A DNA stretch of 64,000 nucleotides from Aegilops tauschii subsp. strangulata. Taxonomy: Eukaryota; Streptophyta; Magnoliopsida; Poales; Poaceae. Numbering within the stretch: the stretch's first letter is position 1; each line of letters starts with the position of its first letter. Shown here in pieces: positions 1 through 11,746 of this stretch. The stretch lies in NCBI RefSeq assembly GCF_002575655.3, contig NC_053039.3, positions 240,166,622 through 240,230,621 of the forward strand, read 5' to 3'. The notes under the pieces were generated by a model. That model worked only from the letters and a program-made list of their open reading frames with translations. It made no database searches and was not told the DNA's origin. Both the position numbers and the translations under genes were made by a program.

Positions 1-1
1 C

Positions 2-760
2 GACAAACCTGAAAATCACACCAATAGAGAATGTTGGGTCTTCAAGCAGGCCGGCAAGCGAAACGCCGAACACAGGGGGAGGGAGACACCAAGTGAAGAC
101 GAGGATGAACCTCGCCAGCAAAACACTAGGGGACAGAAAAAATTCCCACTACAGGTCAAAACAGTGAACATGATTCACATAACGAACAGGAGGAGCGCAC
201 TCCGAGATGTAGGCACCGTAGAGCCCGTCACCCGCAAGTGCAACCCTTGGTCGGCCTGCCCGATCACTTTTGATCGCAGGGATCACCCGACTAGTATCCG
301 ACACGGAGGATCGGCTGCCTTGGTGTTAGACCCAATAATTGACGGATACCATCTCACCCGAGTCCTTATGGACGGCGGCACTAGTCTTAATCTAATATAT
401 TAGGACACAGTCCACAAAATGGGGATAGACCCGACAAGAATTAGCCAAAGCAATACTACCTTTGAAGGAGTAATACCAGGCACAAAGGCCCACTGCACGG
501 GCTCTCTAGTACTAGAAGTTGTATTCGGTTCTCCCGACAACTTCCGAAATGAAAAGTTAACCTTCGACATCGCTCCATTCCGAAGCGGCTATCAAGAACT
601 ACTCAGAAGAACAACCTTCGCTCGTTTTAATGCAGTACCACATTACGCTTATCTTAAGCTTAAGATGCCCGGTCCACGTGGCATCATCATAGTTAGCGGA
701 AAAACAGAGTGTTCCTTACGTGCAGAAGAATGTGTGGCGGCTTTAGCAGCCGAACACTGA
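2..760 (+). pseudogene. gag C-terminus and aspartic protease of element A
   Basis: One reading frame runs from base 2 to 760, broken by a single TAG at 401-403. The first residues hold the second half of a gag zinc knuckle (H..NREC). The protease part follows, with the active-site stretch LMDGGTSLNLIY at about 365-400. Plant Tat-type Gypsy proteases typically have DGG in place of the classical DTG/DSG, so this is not a defect. The flap-region strand LKLKMPGPRGIIIV is near 655-695. Element C has GAG (Glu) at the position of the TAG, so the break looks like a single G to T change. The frame ends at 760, just where element C continues toward its reverse transcriptase, so the pol deletion begins here. 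Confidence 0.8.
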
Positions 761-1954
761 ACGACCTCTCCAACCAGAATAAATGATCGGTCGTCAGGAC
801 CGCGGACACGGCTAGACGAGTCCGACACACCACTGGCTGTAACAGCTCAGATAAACCGGAGACTGGATATATGGATATACCCCCATAGGTAGTGCTAGGG
901 GCTTCCCGCATGTACAAAGAACTACAGTTCGGCTTGACCTTATTTAGATTGAATTTTAATGGTCTATTAAGAATAATCAATTTTTCGCACGAAGACTTTC
1001 ACCTGAGTTTTTCTCTTTTACAGATGACAATCATGCTACACCCTTCCATGATACGGCACAATGGAGACACAGGCGCAGACGTGCAGCGGGGCCCCGCTCA
1101 AAGGTTTCTTTTCAGATTAAGACCCTGTCTAAACCTTTCTTATTGTCTCTTGTTGCTTCACACCCCCCAGATACTCAACACAACCGAGAGGGATGCTGGC
1201 GTTATTGGCATTTCGCCACGTCAAACTAATGCACGTACCTGGAAATTTAGGGTTCATTATCAAGGGCGTTACTCCGCCCGGTATATTAGGTAAAGTCCGA
1301 ATACCTTAGGGAGTGTTCGGCGTCGCGAGTTTGGCCTTATATGCATCAGCTCCAAATCATGTCTTTGGTCAATAGTTGGGTTTGCCCGGCTCCCGTGTTT
1401 TGCTACCTTACGTTCTGCTCTATAGGCTAAGGTGGCACCGGGAGAACTACTGCGATTGTGCCCTAGTTCATCCGGATGAGCACCTCAGTAGAGAAAGCCG
1501 AAAACTAACTGTCATGATAAAGCGCGAGACTGGTCAACTACTCGATGACTCAGCGGAATCTTCGCGATTCCTCCGCATTAACGAAGGGCCGGTTTCCCGG
1601 TGATGTATGTACGCGCCCCATACTCGGATGAGCGCGGAAGTACCAGGGGCTATATAGTAGCCCCACCGTCACACTCCTATGGCTAAGTGAAAGTGTTAAA
1701 GCAATATAGTCCGATTGCCTTGTTCGCCACGCTATCACCTCCTTAACGGACCAAGACGTTGGATCAAGTGTGAACACGCACTTTTCCGAACACCCCCGCA
1801 TTATATGCGTGGGGGCTGAAGCCGACAACTGCAAACTTTCAGGTTATATATATACATAAACGGCCACACAGGAGGCATTATAATACTTTCAGGCAAAAGT
1901 ATAAACACAACCTTTATAATCCAAATAGCATTGTTTTTACAATGGGGAAAGATG
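761..1954 (+). other. Element A spacer replacing pol
   Basis: About 1.2 kb with no recognisable reverse transcriptase, RNase H or integrase. Short open frames here (892-1293, 1376-1603) match nothing I know. From about 1376 the sequence resembles the post-integrase spacer of element C near 47800, so the deletion that removed pol must end before this point. GGGGCT motifs that resemble the polypurine tract occur near 895 and 1645. Confidence 0.55.
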
Positions 1955-4945
1955 TCACTCGAACATGATACTCTTCGACCACTGAGCCTCTATTAAACGA
2001 GCACCTTCTAGGACTTCTTCAAAATAGTGCTCGGCCGAAACCTGGCCTACGGCCGGATTCTGGGTTGCAATAGCGGTGGCCTCCATCTCTGCCCAATATG
2101 TCTTGACAAGGGCAAGAGCCATCCGCGCACCCTCTATGCACGCCGACCTCCTTACAGCATCGATATGCGGCACAGCACCAAGAAATCGTTGCACTAAACC
2201 AAAATAACTATTTGGCCTTGGTCCTTCCAGCCAAAGATGATCCACAACAGACCTCATGGCAAGCCCGGACAACCTATGGAGCTCAGCCCACTCGGCCATT
2301 TGCTCATTTCACAGCAGCGGACGCGTTGGAGCACTGAGCTGCGACCAGAACAACTTTTCCACTTCGTGATCTTTTTTATCTTTGAAAAACTCAGTCGCAT
2401 CAGCAGCACTCGTTGCCAAATCCAAGTACGCGTCTGCATCACTCCATAATTGATCCAGAGGGGCATACGTCAGATCTCCGAACTTCATCCGCAACTAAAA
2501 GGGCTTCCCAGTCGTGATATCTCCGACTTGACGAAGCTCCTCCTTCGCCGCTCTGATTTTAGAACGGGTTTCCTTGGCTGCTACCATGGCCTTCTTCAAG
2601 TCCATCGCTTTCGCTTGGCTTTCCTTTTCAAGAAGCTCATACCGGTCGGCGGCATCCTTCAGCTGAACGGCCATCTTGGCTATTTTATCTTCGCTCTGGC
2701 GATGAGCAGCCTGTTCGGCTCTTAACTCTTCGACCGCCTTTAGGGCGGCCGCATCACTTCTCCTGGCTTGTTCCTTGGCTCGGGAAACCTCCACCCGAAG
2801 GGTCTCCACGGCGGCAGCTCCATCTGTAGACAGAATATTATAGATACTGGCATCATGCTCCTCTTAATATCTGTTAACTACCAGGGAATACATACCCTGT
2901 GCCTCGTCAAGCCACTTGTTTACAAGCACGATGTCGACATCTGCCGCATCAAGTTGCCGCTTTAGTTCGGCAAACTCACCAGTCCGGCCAGCCACCGGAC
3001 CATCAGTCGCCTGCGCATGAAAGCAGCATGATCATCACCTGGGACTATGATTCTCTGTTTGCCGCCTTTGGACGGCAACCAGAGTCTCAGGGGCTACTAT
3101 CTGTAAAGGGCACACCTAGCGTGTGCGGTACCGTCAAAAAATATATATGTTACTTTGTGTACCTCAAAGCCTCTTAGTAGGCTCATAAAAGCTTCATGCA
3201 ACCCACTTTTGGCAGAGGAAATCCTCTCAACCACCGTACCAATCAAAGTACGATGCGCCTCTGAGACAACCGCTTGCTCCAGAAGATTCATCAGTGCGTC
3301 CGGTTGTGCACCGGACAGTCCTGGACACTTTCTGTTGCTCTCCTTAGGAGCCGAATACTCCGGACTTCGGGTGGCCGAAGGGTTACCTTCTGGCCTTGGC
3401 GGATCAGGAGAAATCCTCCGTGACGACACCTCAGGGTCGTCCACCTCATGAGGCGGGGAGACAGGGAGAGGCGTTTCGCTCTCCATCATCTCTGGAAGAA
3501 GATCCCCCGAAGACGAACTCTGTTGAGAAGGCTACGATTCAAACTACAAGACATACGTCTCGGTTATTGTCGTCAGAAATGAAGCAGGATATATCTACCA
3601 AAAGTACTTTTGTTTACTTACAGCTCGGTGGAGGGCTGATCCCCTTGCGGGCACTGTGCGGTAAGGATGCCCTCCGGGGCAGGGCCCCCTGGAAAAGGTT
3701 TCTTCCCTTGTTTGGAAACCCTCGTTTCCAAGTCTTCAGAGGCGGTCCTCTTCCTTCCTCGGGGAGAGGGAGTTTTAGATTCTTCTCCCTGGTTATCCTC
3801 CTTCGCGGAGACAATAATTCCCCCGGTTTGGATGAGTAATGAGTGAGGCCCGCTTTTGGCTTCTTTATTCCTCCCTTTATCTTCCCTTGATGGTGCTTGA
3901 TAAGGCGCGAGCTCAAGCATTCTTGCTAGTACAGGATCCGTTGAGCCTTCGGGAAGGGGGGCCGAACCCCTGATCATCTTCGCCTTTTTTTATCCAGTCC
4001 TGGTCAAAGAGCGACTTTTTAGAATGATGTTGTGATAAATAAAGAGACAGGATATTCGGTCGCAGAATTACTTACTTGGGTGTTTGGACGATTGCAGTTT
4101 AGACCCGCATCCTCAGTGGTGTCCAGACACTTTATTCGTGATCCGAAGAACAATCCATACATCTCTTCGAGCGTCACGCCGAAGAATTGCTGAATAGTTC
4201 GCGGTCCTTCCGGGTTGAACTCCCACATACGCAGAGGTCGACGTTGGCATGGCAGGACCCGATGAACTAGCATGACTTGCATTACCTTGACAAGGCTAAC
4301 ATCTCTCTTGAGGAGATCTCGGATGCGACTCTGCAATGTCAGCACGTCATTAACTGGCCCCCAGTCCAGCCCCTTGTTGACCCATGACGCCAGTTGTGGC
4401 GGGGGGGGCGAACGGAAGGCGGGGGCAGCTACCCACTTAGTACTTCGGGGAGCCGTGATATAAAACCACTCCCGTTGCCATAAGTTCGACATCTCCGGGA
4501 AGGATCCCTTTGGCCATGGAGCATCGACGCCTTTGCTTATTATGGCACCTCGGCATTCTGCGTGTCGCCCATTGATCATCTTCGGCTTCACATTGAAGGT
4601 CTTGAGCCATAAGCCGAAGTGTGGGGCGACGCGGAGGAAGGCCTCACACACGATGATGAACGACGAGATGTGAAGGATGGAATCCGGAGCCAGATCATGG
4701 AAATCGAGCCTGTAATAGAACATGAGGCCTCTAACAAAGGGATCAAGACTAAAGCCTAGCCCTCGGAGGAAGTGGGAAACAAATACGACGCTCTCGTTGG
4801 GTTCGGGAGTGGGGATGACCTGCCCTTGAGCAGGCAGCCTGTGCAAGATTTCAGCGGTCAGATACCTGGCTTCTCTTAGCTTTTTGATGTCCTCCTCTGT
4901 GACAGAGGAGGCCATCCACCGGCCTTCAAGGTTGGATCCAGACAC
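1955..4945 (-). pseudogene. Antisense multi-exon gene of element A: N-terminal gypsy-type-transposon domain plus coiled coil
   Basis: Read on the minus strand, exon 1 (4945-4076) is an unbroken 290-codon frame. It carries the plant 'putative gypsy type transposon' type domain (FVSHFLRGLGF, FYYRLDFHDLAPDSILH, WQREWFYI). I infer introns at 4000-4075, 3520-3621, 3011-3162 and 2824-2895, all with GT donors and AG acceptors; the first is phase 0. Exon 2 is Lys/Ser/Pro-rich and probably disordered. Exon 4 has ELKRQLDAADVDIVLVNKWLDEAQ-type helix. Exon 5 (from 2823) is a long coiled coil rich in A, E, K and R, then a conserved C-terminal helical region to 1955. Breaks: a probable slip in an A-run near 3985-3991, a stop near 2492 and a stop near 2306. 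The start could be 4945 or the internal Met near 4912. Known as an extra ORF of Tat-lineage Gypsy elements; function unknown. Confidence 0.72.
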
Positions 4946-5047
4946 GATTGAAGGTCCGAAGCTCTTAGCCTGAGCCTTGGGTGTTGGAACTCAAGGTGGG
5001 GGAAGGGAAGGATCGAGCGCGAGAAGAAAAGGACAGGCCTTGGCCCC

Positions 5048-5055
5048 TTTATAAA
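5048..5055 (-). promoter_or_regulatory. TATA-like box of the antisense gene in A
   Basis: TTTATAAA (palindromic) lies about 100 bp upstream of the first Met at 4945 on the minus strand and is followed by a pyrimidine-rich leader. Similar boxes precede the antisense genes of B and C, which makes chance less likely. Transcription start is inferred only. Confidence 0.5.
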
Positions 5056-5487
5056 GAGGGTGAATATCAAGCGTCCTCCGCGTAGCGGTTTGGAACTTGC
5101 CTAAATTCGAGGAGTCATACCAGCAGGCGCGGTTGGGTTACCCACACCCGTATTGATGAGAATCCTATAATAAGGGGACACGATCTCTGCTTCGACAAGA
5201 CGTGCCAAGAAAACCGCCTCGCAATATGTGTAGTAGCTGGTTGGGAAAAACGGTTCGAATAATGACCGGGCCATGGCGTGATGTCACGCTATGAAACTTG
5301 TCAGCAGATGAGATTTGTGGAATATTATACTCTCTACGGTGGTATGTGGAATTTATTTTGCAGAGACGGACATGATCCTTGCGTTCAAAATCTTCTATGG
5401 AGTATTTGGAGGAGGAACCCACCTTGCAATGCCGAAGACAATCTGCGCGCCGGATTCATCGTCATTGAAGCCTGGTTCAGGGGCTAC
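5056..5487 (+). other. Element A region between antisense-gene promoter and 3' LTR, with polypurine tract
   Basis: No coding frame is supported here. The stretch ends in the polypurine tract GTTCAGGGGCTAC (5475-5487), which primes plus-strand DNA synthesis and directly abuts the LTR. The sequence before it (5395-5480) resembles 51300-51380 of element C. Confidence 0.6.
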
Positions 5488-5958
5488 TAAGGTAGTCCTG
5501 GATTAGGGGGTCCTCGGACTGCCGGACCCTATACTTTGGTCGGACTGTTGGACTATGAAGATACAAGATTGAAGACTTCGTCCCGTGTCCGGATGGGACT
5601 CTCCTTGGCGTGGAAGGCAAGCTTGGCAATTCGGATATGTAGATCTCCTCCCTTGTAACTGACTCTGTGTAACCCTAGCCCCCTCCGTTGTCTATATAAA
5701 CCGGAGGGTTTAGTCCGTAGGAGGACAACAATCATAATCATAGGCAAGCTCCTAGGGTTTAGCCTCTACGATCTCGTGGTAGATCAACCCTTGTAATACT
5801 CATATCATTAAGATCAATCAAGCAGGAAGTAGGGTATTACCTCCATCGAGAGGGCCCGAACCTGGGTAAACATTGTGTTCCCCGCCTCCTGTTACCATCC
5901 GCCTTAGACGCACAGTTCGGGACCCCCTACCCGAGATCCGCCGGTTTTGACACCGACA
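5488..5958 (+). repeat. 3' LTR of element A (Fatima-like)
   Basis: 471 bp from TAAGGTAGTCC (the usual TG start is mutated to TA) to ACCGACA. The TATA box TATATAAA is at 5693-5700. The counterpart in element C is 51389-51866 and shares the ends GATCTCGTGGTAGATCAAC and CCTACCCGAGATCCGCCGG. It is preceded by a polypurine tract and followed by element J. The expected 5-bp duplication GTGCC (5959-5963) cannot be tested because the left end is outside the window. Confidence 0.85.
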
Positions 5959-6471
5959 GTGCCTGCCATGAAGATGGCGCTCGGCTCGGCGGCTCATAGG
6001 GGTTTGGAATACTATTGCCATCGGAATAACCGCCAAGCCTGCCGTCTTGAAGCTGGTAGATTGACTCAGTCTCTTCGGTGGAGGACTCATCACCTTAGTA
6101 CATGAGAGTCTCTCCTCAGATGCAAAGTATGCCGCAAGCTCCATGCTTTGCATGAAACCAATGAAAACACGCTCCCGGCCAGGTTGAATCCTGGCGGGTT
6201 GCGTGCGCCGAGCCGACTCGATGAGTTTGGTGCAGGTGTCCGGCTCAGGCTCAGATCCGCCGAACTTTCCGATGACGACATGGATTCTTCCGAAGGGGAC
6301 CGGGTACCTGTACTCGATTGAGTCGGCCTCGGGGCCCCAGCCAGCAGCATCGATGTAGATCTTGCTGCCGTGACTCTTGGTCATCCTGCCAACGGCGTAT
6401 CCCTCGATCCTTGGGAAAAAGCCCTTCAAGAACTCGAAACCACCGTGCTCTGGCCCCAAAGTGGGCGCCAA
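5959..6471 (-). pseudogene. gag N-terminal region of element J (truncated)
   Basis: The frame starts right at the primer-binding site and encodes a conserved N-terminal segment also present in element B: EGYAVGRMTKS, IYIDAAGWGPEADSIEY, PVPFGRIHVVIGKFG. The match to B is roughly 60% by eye over 80 residues, then fades into a low-similarity acidic region. There is no ATG at the frame's beginning; the first in-frame Met is in GRMTKS. The gene is cut off at 5958 by element A. Role inferred as the leader part of the retroelement coat protein precursor. Confidence 0.65.
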
Positions 6472-6472
6472 C
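6456..6472 (-). other. Primer-binding site of element J
   Basis: TTGGCGCCCACTTTGGGG on the minus strand lies directly inside the LTR end. It matches the primer site of element B (TTGGCGCCCACCGTGGGG) with two differences. It is the tRNA annealing site for first-strand synthesis; I do not assign the tRNA. Confidence 0.7.
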
Positions 6473-7022
6473 TGTCATGTTTTTTCACTGCAGATGCCCT
6501 AGTGAAAGGACTTAGGTGCGAGGCCATCGCTACGGTGATTAGCTTGATGGGGTTGAGCGGGATGAGAGACACGAGTTTACCCAGGTTCGGCCCCTCACGA
6601 TCGAGGTAAAAGCCTACGTCATGCTTTGTGTTGTATTGCTTGAGTATCGATTACAAGGGAGCGGATTCTCTTGATCGAGCTATCGATCAATTGTGACCTA
6701 AGTTTATCCGCCGCAGGGACTCGCCTTTATATACACAGGTCAAGGCCCTGGGCTTACAATTGTCCAGGTCAGGTTATGTTTCGTGGCCGATCTTGGCTCT
6801 AAGTCGTGTTGCCTTCTTCGGCAAGTCGCCCTGAGGTGTCTTACAATTCTGGGCCACGCATCGTCTTATGTCCTTGGGCTTCTATCCAGCCCATCCCGTG
6901 AGTCGCCTTCTTGCCTCTTCATCTTGATCACTTGGGCCTGTTTAAGCCCTAATAGTTAAGTCGCCAATAACCTAACCCAGCCCATCTAGGGCGGGTTACA
7001 TTGTGGGGTCATATCCCCAACA
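6473..7022 (-). repeat. 5' LTR of element J
   Basis: 550 bp, starting TGTTGGGGATATGACC and ending CATGACA on the minus strand. It carries a TATA-type TATATAAA about two thirds of the way along. It shares only the terminal TGTTGGGGA.AT and the region before the primer site with the LTRs of element B. It abuts the Maximus-like element at 7022/7023. Confidence 0.8.
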
Positions 7023-8276
7023 CTGTGCGTGGAAGCCATGCGTCAAGCATATACGAAGCACCAGGGGCAGAACTATCTTTTCACCCAGGTAGAACCACTC
7101 CTTATAAATGCTTCACCCTCGCGGTCATTTCTTGTGTTCACTCCTATCGCTCTCACCTGATCTAACCCTAGCGCCATCGCTTGGATTCATTTTCACCAAA
7201 GAAGCAGCACTTTGCTGACGCAACTTCTTCGCTGGAGTACTTACGTCGGCCACTGAGATCTTAGCACCGCCGCCGCCGTAGCTACCTTCCACTGCCAAGT
7301 TAAGGTGTGGGAGATTGCACCGCTCGGCTTCTCCGCCTAGTCGAGTTGTTCTTCCTCTGTTCATCGTGTGGTAATTAAAATTGTATTATTACCGCTCGTT
7401 TGATTCGATAACTTTTTCAATATCTTCAGAAATTGTTCTTTCACTTCCAATTCATCTTCTCGTATCACGAAAATCTTTTCACTTGTGTTACATGACTCGT
7501 ATGATTCATCTCTTGTACTTATTCATGAATTTGTAAAAATCTGGAACCAACTTTTCGCACAAGTGAATGTCTTCGCAGTATGAGGTCATTATCTTCAAAC
7601 AGTTTTTATCTTCAAAATTATCTGAGAATGCATATGACCTCTCCTCCTTCCCTCGCATATCTAACTCTTTCACGGGTATAGGTTTGTGGTCGAGTCGCCC
7701 AACACCAACATCGACCCGGCTGCACTAACATCTTCACCACCGCCTTCCGAGACCGCTTAGACGTTCTATGTTCTCAAATATTTTTGCTCATTCGATGAAA
7801 AGGGGGGAGAAGGATTCGAGTTGATAGTATTCAACAAGGCATATTAGGGTGGGTCTTGTCTATTTTTGTTAAGTTTGCAACTCCCGTTCATTAACATTCA
7901 CTACTTTGGGTTGTAAACTTGAGTCCTGATGGACGTATGCTACATTTGCCTCTTCCTTTTCTTGCGTGTTGGGTGAATTCAATATTGTGCGATTGAAGTC
8001 ATTCTGCAGATGCCCATTTCTCATGGTGCATGTCATTATCTTCAAAGTATTATTTGTATGCTCTATGATTTGACTTCATGAAAAGAGGGAGATCTCCACA
8101 AAGTGAAACCTGCCATGTGCATTTGCATTCAAGAGCAAATTACTTATATGCACATCTTCAGGGGGAGCCCCTTTCTATTTCATGAAGCCAATGACCACGT
8201 TCTTTAACTTTCACATATTTTTATCCTTGTTTAAAAATTCAACTAGTTTGTCATCAATCACCAAAAATGGGGAGAT
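7023..8276 (+). other. 3' internal region of a Maximus/SIRE-like element, ending in the polypurine tract
   Basis: No long frame survives. The part from about 7680 matches 13840-14433 by eye (CGACCTGGCTGC-type coding end, 'agtccagatgggacg', 'cttcagggggagccc'). It therefore holds the end of the accessory frame and the 3' untranslated stretch. It ends in AAAAATGGGGAGAT (8263-8276), the polypurine tract for LTR1. The sequence from 7023 to about 7680 has plant-like pyrimidine-rich stretches but no gene I can name. Confidence 0.6.
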
Positions 8277-9476
8277 TGTAAGTCCATCTAGTGCCACCCC
8301 TAGTTGGTTTTGGAGTATTGGCGACAAACTTGGTTGTGGGACTAATGTGTTTGTGAGATTCACAAGAGAACACAAGTAGAAGTCCCTATTGATTCGGTTT
8401 ACCCGTCGAAGATGACCCTAAAAATGTATGAAGACATTGAAGGTAATGGTGGTTCGTGAAGACATTTTTGTTGAAGATAATGACACCTGAATACATTCGC
8501 TTGAAGACAATGGAGGGCGAACACATAGTCTTTTGGTAGTTTCATTTTCTTCTTTCCTGAGTCATGGGAACCACCAAACTGTTAAGAGGGGTCGAGGTAA
8601 ACAAAGCCGGAAAACTGATGTTATGCTCAACCTAAAATCATTTGTCTTCGAGCGAAGACAATGACAGAAAATCTCTTCCAACGTTGGGTGAGTCAGCTTT
8701 ACTTGGAGCCCAAGTCAAGCTGCCGCGTGTGTTTAAAATCCGACCGTTGGACACGTGTCGGTTGTCCATTGACCTAGGGTCATTTTGGACATATCATGTC
8801 GGGTTGCCTCCTGGCTATAAATAGCCCACCCCCTCCACCATAAGTTGGTGGCTGCTCCGAGTTAGTGCATGGCTTTTGTTGTTTGAGAGCAACCCACCTC
8901 CGAAGCCTTTGAGAGAGAATACTTGCGAGGACAAACCCAAAACAACCAGAGCCCAAAGTGTTTTGAGCATCACTGAAATCTTTCTGTTCCGCGTGAACCG
9001 AAGACTTATTACACTTGAAGACTGTAAGGGAATAAGCTGAATACGTGGTCTTATGAGTTCAATCTCAGTCTCCCTAAGCAGACGTACAATTGTCAGAGCA
9101 GTAGGAATTGGTCAAAGAAATCCATTGTCTTCTTGGAGGTACTGGTTCTATCACTTCACTCCCTTACTTATTGTTCAGTTTCATGAAACCTTTCTTAGCT
9201 CCTTTTGTTTGAAGAGATTGTATGAAGACTATCACTCTGATTACTCATTTATCTTCACACTAACTACTTGAACTATTATGTACTACCTTGCTTGCTGTCT
9301 ATCCTTGCTTCTCACCTCATTTGTATTGACTTATCAGCATGCTTAGTGTAGTCTATCTTCCGATGTATCCTGTCTAGCTACTGTTTTAGTTACTCGTCTT
9401 TGAAGACATTGCCTATTTTGAAGACTTCCATAAAAATCGCCTATTCGTCCCCTCTAGTCAATAACTAGCACTTTCA
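8277..9476 (+). repeat. LTR1 of the Maximus/SIRE-like array
   Basis: 1200 bp from TGTAAGTCCATCTAG to CTAGCACTTTCA. The TATA box TATAAATA is at 8816-8823. GAAGACA motifs are repeated in its first part. Relative to LTR2 it lacks a block near its middle (compare 12460-12580). It is preceded by a polypurine tract and followed by a Met-type primer site. Confidence 0.8.
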
Positions 9477-9478
9477 AT

Positions 9479-9490
9479 TGGTATAAGAGC
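9479..9490 (+). other. Primer-binding site after LTR1
   Basis: TGGTATAAGAGC, one base away from the usual Copia initiator-Met site TGGTATCAGAGC. It lies two bases inside the LTR. Confidence 0.75.
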
Positions 9491-9542
9491 GAGGTGCTCC
9501 CTTGTTCTGTGTGATTCGGTTTAACCAATAGAAGTTTTAGCT

Positions 9543-11640
9543 ATGTCAACCGCGGGGATAATCAAGGTTTCTGTTGCGTGCCCCGTCTTTGATGGCACTG
9601 GTTACCCCTACTGGAAGAATAAGATGTGCATGCATCTTGAAGCCATTGACAATGACCTCTAGTATGTCGTCAGGACTGGCATTCCCAAAGTTGGTAAAGG
9701 TGTGACCGCTGCTGATGTGAAGAGGTTCGCACAATTGGACTCAACCGCAAAGAGCATCACCTGTGGTCATCTGACCAAAAGGTAGTATGGCCGTGTGAGT
9801 GCTCTGAAGACTCTGACTGCAGTTCCAGTGACCTTGAAGGCTTTGCCAAAGAACTTGCAATGCTTGTAAAGAATTTCCAGAAGTTCTCCAAGAAAAACCG
9901 CCTTGGAAAGTCTCCGAAATACAACTCGAAGAATGATGAGACTTCCACCCGTGACTACAAAAGGAGAACATGCCACAAATGCAAGAAGCCAGGCCACTAC
10001 ATATCTAAGTGTCCTCAATGGGAAAAGGAAGCCAAGAAAAAGAAGAAGAGCAAGGAATATGTCTTTGACGAAAAGAAGAAGAATAAATTCTCAAAGTCTT
10101 CACCTCACAAGAAGAGTTCATCCGGCAAATCTCATGCATTCATCAGCAAGGAAATGGATTCAAAGGAGGAGTCTGCTTCACAGGACGGGAAAGAGGAGTC
10201 AGAGGAGGAGTCTGATTCAGGCGTGGCAAGCTTGGCTCTAGCTTCAACTTTCGTCACCAAGTCCATCTTCAGCACTAAAGATAATGGTTACGTCATCGAC
10301 CTTGAAGCCACTGATGACGACAACGACTATGCTCTTCGCTACTACTTCATGGCAAAAGACTCAAAGGTAACTTCACGTGCCACCTACTTTGAAACCTCTA
10401 GTGAAGACGACTCTGATTGTGAATCTAAACCTAGCTATAAGACAATTGCTAAAATTGCCACTGAGCAACAAACTGCCATGGGAAGGATTCAAATCCTACT
10501 GGACAAAAGTGATGACCTGTTGGACGAGGAAATGAATCGAACTCAATCCTTAATTGAAGACATAAAAAATATTCGAATTAAGTATGAGGATCTTCAAAGT
10601 CATCATGAAACCCTATCAGTTGATCCTGAGAATATTTTCTACAATTATCTTCAAAGGAAGCAAGATCTAGAGAAACTGAGATCATCTCATGAAGATCTTC
10701 GAACTGAAAACAATTCATGACTCGCTCAACGGATCAGTTCTGCTCAGGAAGAATCTGTGCCTCCTTGCATATAATGTCTTGAGCGTGACAATGCTACTTC
10801 CTCTGCTGAATGTTCAAATGCTTCTGTGATCGCAATATATTCAACTACGGATGTGGTAGCTAACCCCTCTTCTGAGAAAACCACTGTTATTGCTGATGAA
10901 AATGCTAGGTTGAAGACATTGCTAAAAACAGGCATGTATAAAACTCCCAAAGGGCATCAAACTCTTTGTGATGTCCTCAGGAAGCAAATCTTGAACAAAA
11001 ACCCAAGAAAAGAGGGTGTTGGTTTCAAGAGGAAAATGAATGCTGACGGATCCTACTGGAAGCCTGAGTAGTACCCCAAAACCACCTGGGTTGCTACAAA
11101 GGGCCCTTCAGTGAATCCATCCAAATTATCTTGCTATAGCTATGCTTACCCTATCATCATTGATGAGTCATTTGACTCCAACTATAAACTGTTCAAGAAT
11201 CAGAATGGTGAATTGTTTGCCAGGTTTATTGGAAATAACTACAGGAATGGGTCCCCTATGAAGAAGATCTAGGCGCCTAAAAGTCTTCTTGAGAAGCTTC
11301 CCCTGAATGTCATCATGACACCAACATGGAAGAAGACGAACCCCAGACCAAAGGCTTCATATGTCCTAAAGTCTTCATACAGGAAGAGGACCTTATATGG
11401 TCACGCTAACACCAATGTTTTGCAGGGAAACTATTGTCAGGCTCATGAATATGAGCATAATTCTTCGAACCATTATGTTCACAAATCGAAGAACTTTTCT
11501 GCTTATTCATTTGAGTACTACTCACCCCCTGCGAAATTATTTTCTAGGGCTTCGAGGCCAACATTCTCAGACACTGCACTTAGACTCATTTCTTCTAAGC
11601 CACCCCTTCAGATGTGGGTGGTTAAGAACAATTAACTTCA
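9543..11640 (+). pseudogene. gag of the Maximus/SIRE-like element, core deleted
   Basis: The ATG at 9543 opens a gag start typical of the lineage (VFDGTGYPYWKNKMCMHLEAID). It carries stops, for example at 9661. Near 9797-9810 the sequence jumps from the N-terminal part to the acidic region just before the zinc knuckle, so several hundred bases of gag core are missing. The frame at 9860-10720 is open for 286 codons. It includes the zinc knuckle CHKCKKPGHYISKC (about residues 38-51, C-X2-C-X4-H-X4-C intact), a Lys/Ser-rich stretch and a coiled coil. From 10741 to 11640 lie further gag C-terminal relics (frames at 10826-11071 and 11315-11635) with stops at 10717, 11069 and 11270. Nothing of protease follows. 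Confidence 0.7.
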
Positions 11641-11746
11641 TTTGCAGGATCGGGTCTCCAGCCGAAAAGCATTGGACTCTGAAGACAATGCTGGAGACCT
11701 GATGAAACTTGTGGGGTGCAAAATAAAATGCCCCAATGGACTTACT

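Larger units (their letters stand above)
1..5958 (+). mobile_element. Element A: Fatima-like Ty3/Gypsy retrotransposon, 3' part, non-autonomous form
   Basis: The window opens inside the gag zinc-knuckle/protease region. It ends with a 471-bp LTR closing in ...ACCGACA, the same LTR type that ends element C at 51866. Between protease (to 760) and the antisense gene (from 1955) there is no reverse transcriptase, RNase H or integrase, so this copy could only move using proteins supplied by others. The stretch around 1376-1540 aligns by eye with 47801-47940 of element C, which confirms kinship. The 3' LTR abuts element J at 5958/5959, so A was probably inserted into J. The left end lies outside the window. 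Fatima is known to have autonomous and non-autonomous forms; the family assignment is from memory of LTR sequence. Confidence 0.85.
5959..7022 (-). mobile_element. Element J: Gypsy retrotransposon, 5' LTR, primer site and start of gag
   Basis: On the minus strand this reads LTR (7022 to 6473), primer-binding site, then the beginning of gag, cut at 5958 by the LTR of element A. The primer site and gag start are the same type as in element B (26179 onward), but the LTR differs clearly, so J is a related yet distinct family. The rest of J would lie to the left, beyond element A. Confidence 0.8.

Noticed and set aside
4019..4945. Antisense 308-codon frame as a host gene
   Set aside because: The same domain occurs at the same place in B and C between pol and the 3' LTR, so it belongs to the elements.
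7125..7364. 79-codon minus-strand frame near the start of element I
   Set aside because: No motif, sits in the 3' internal region of the Maximus-like element, no recognisable homology.
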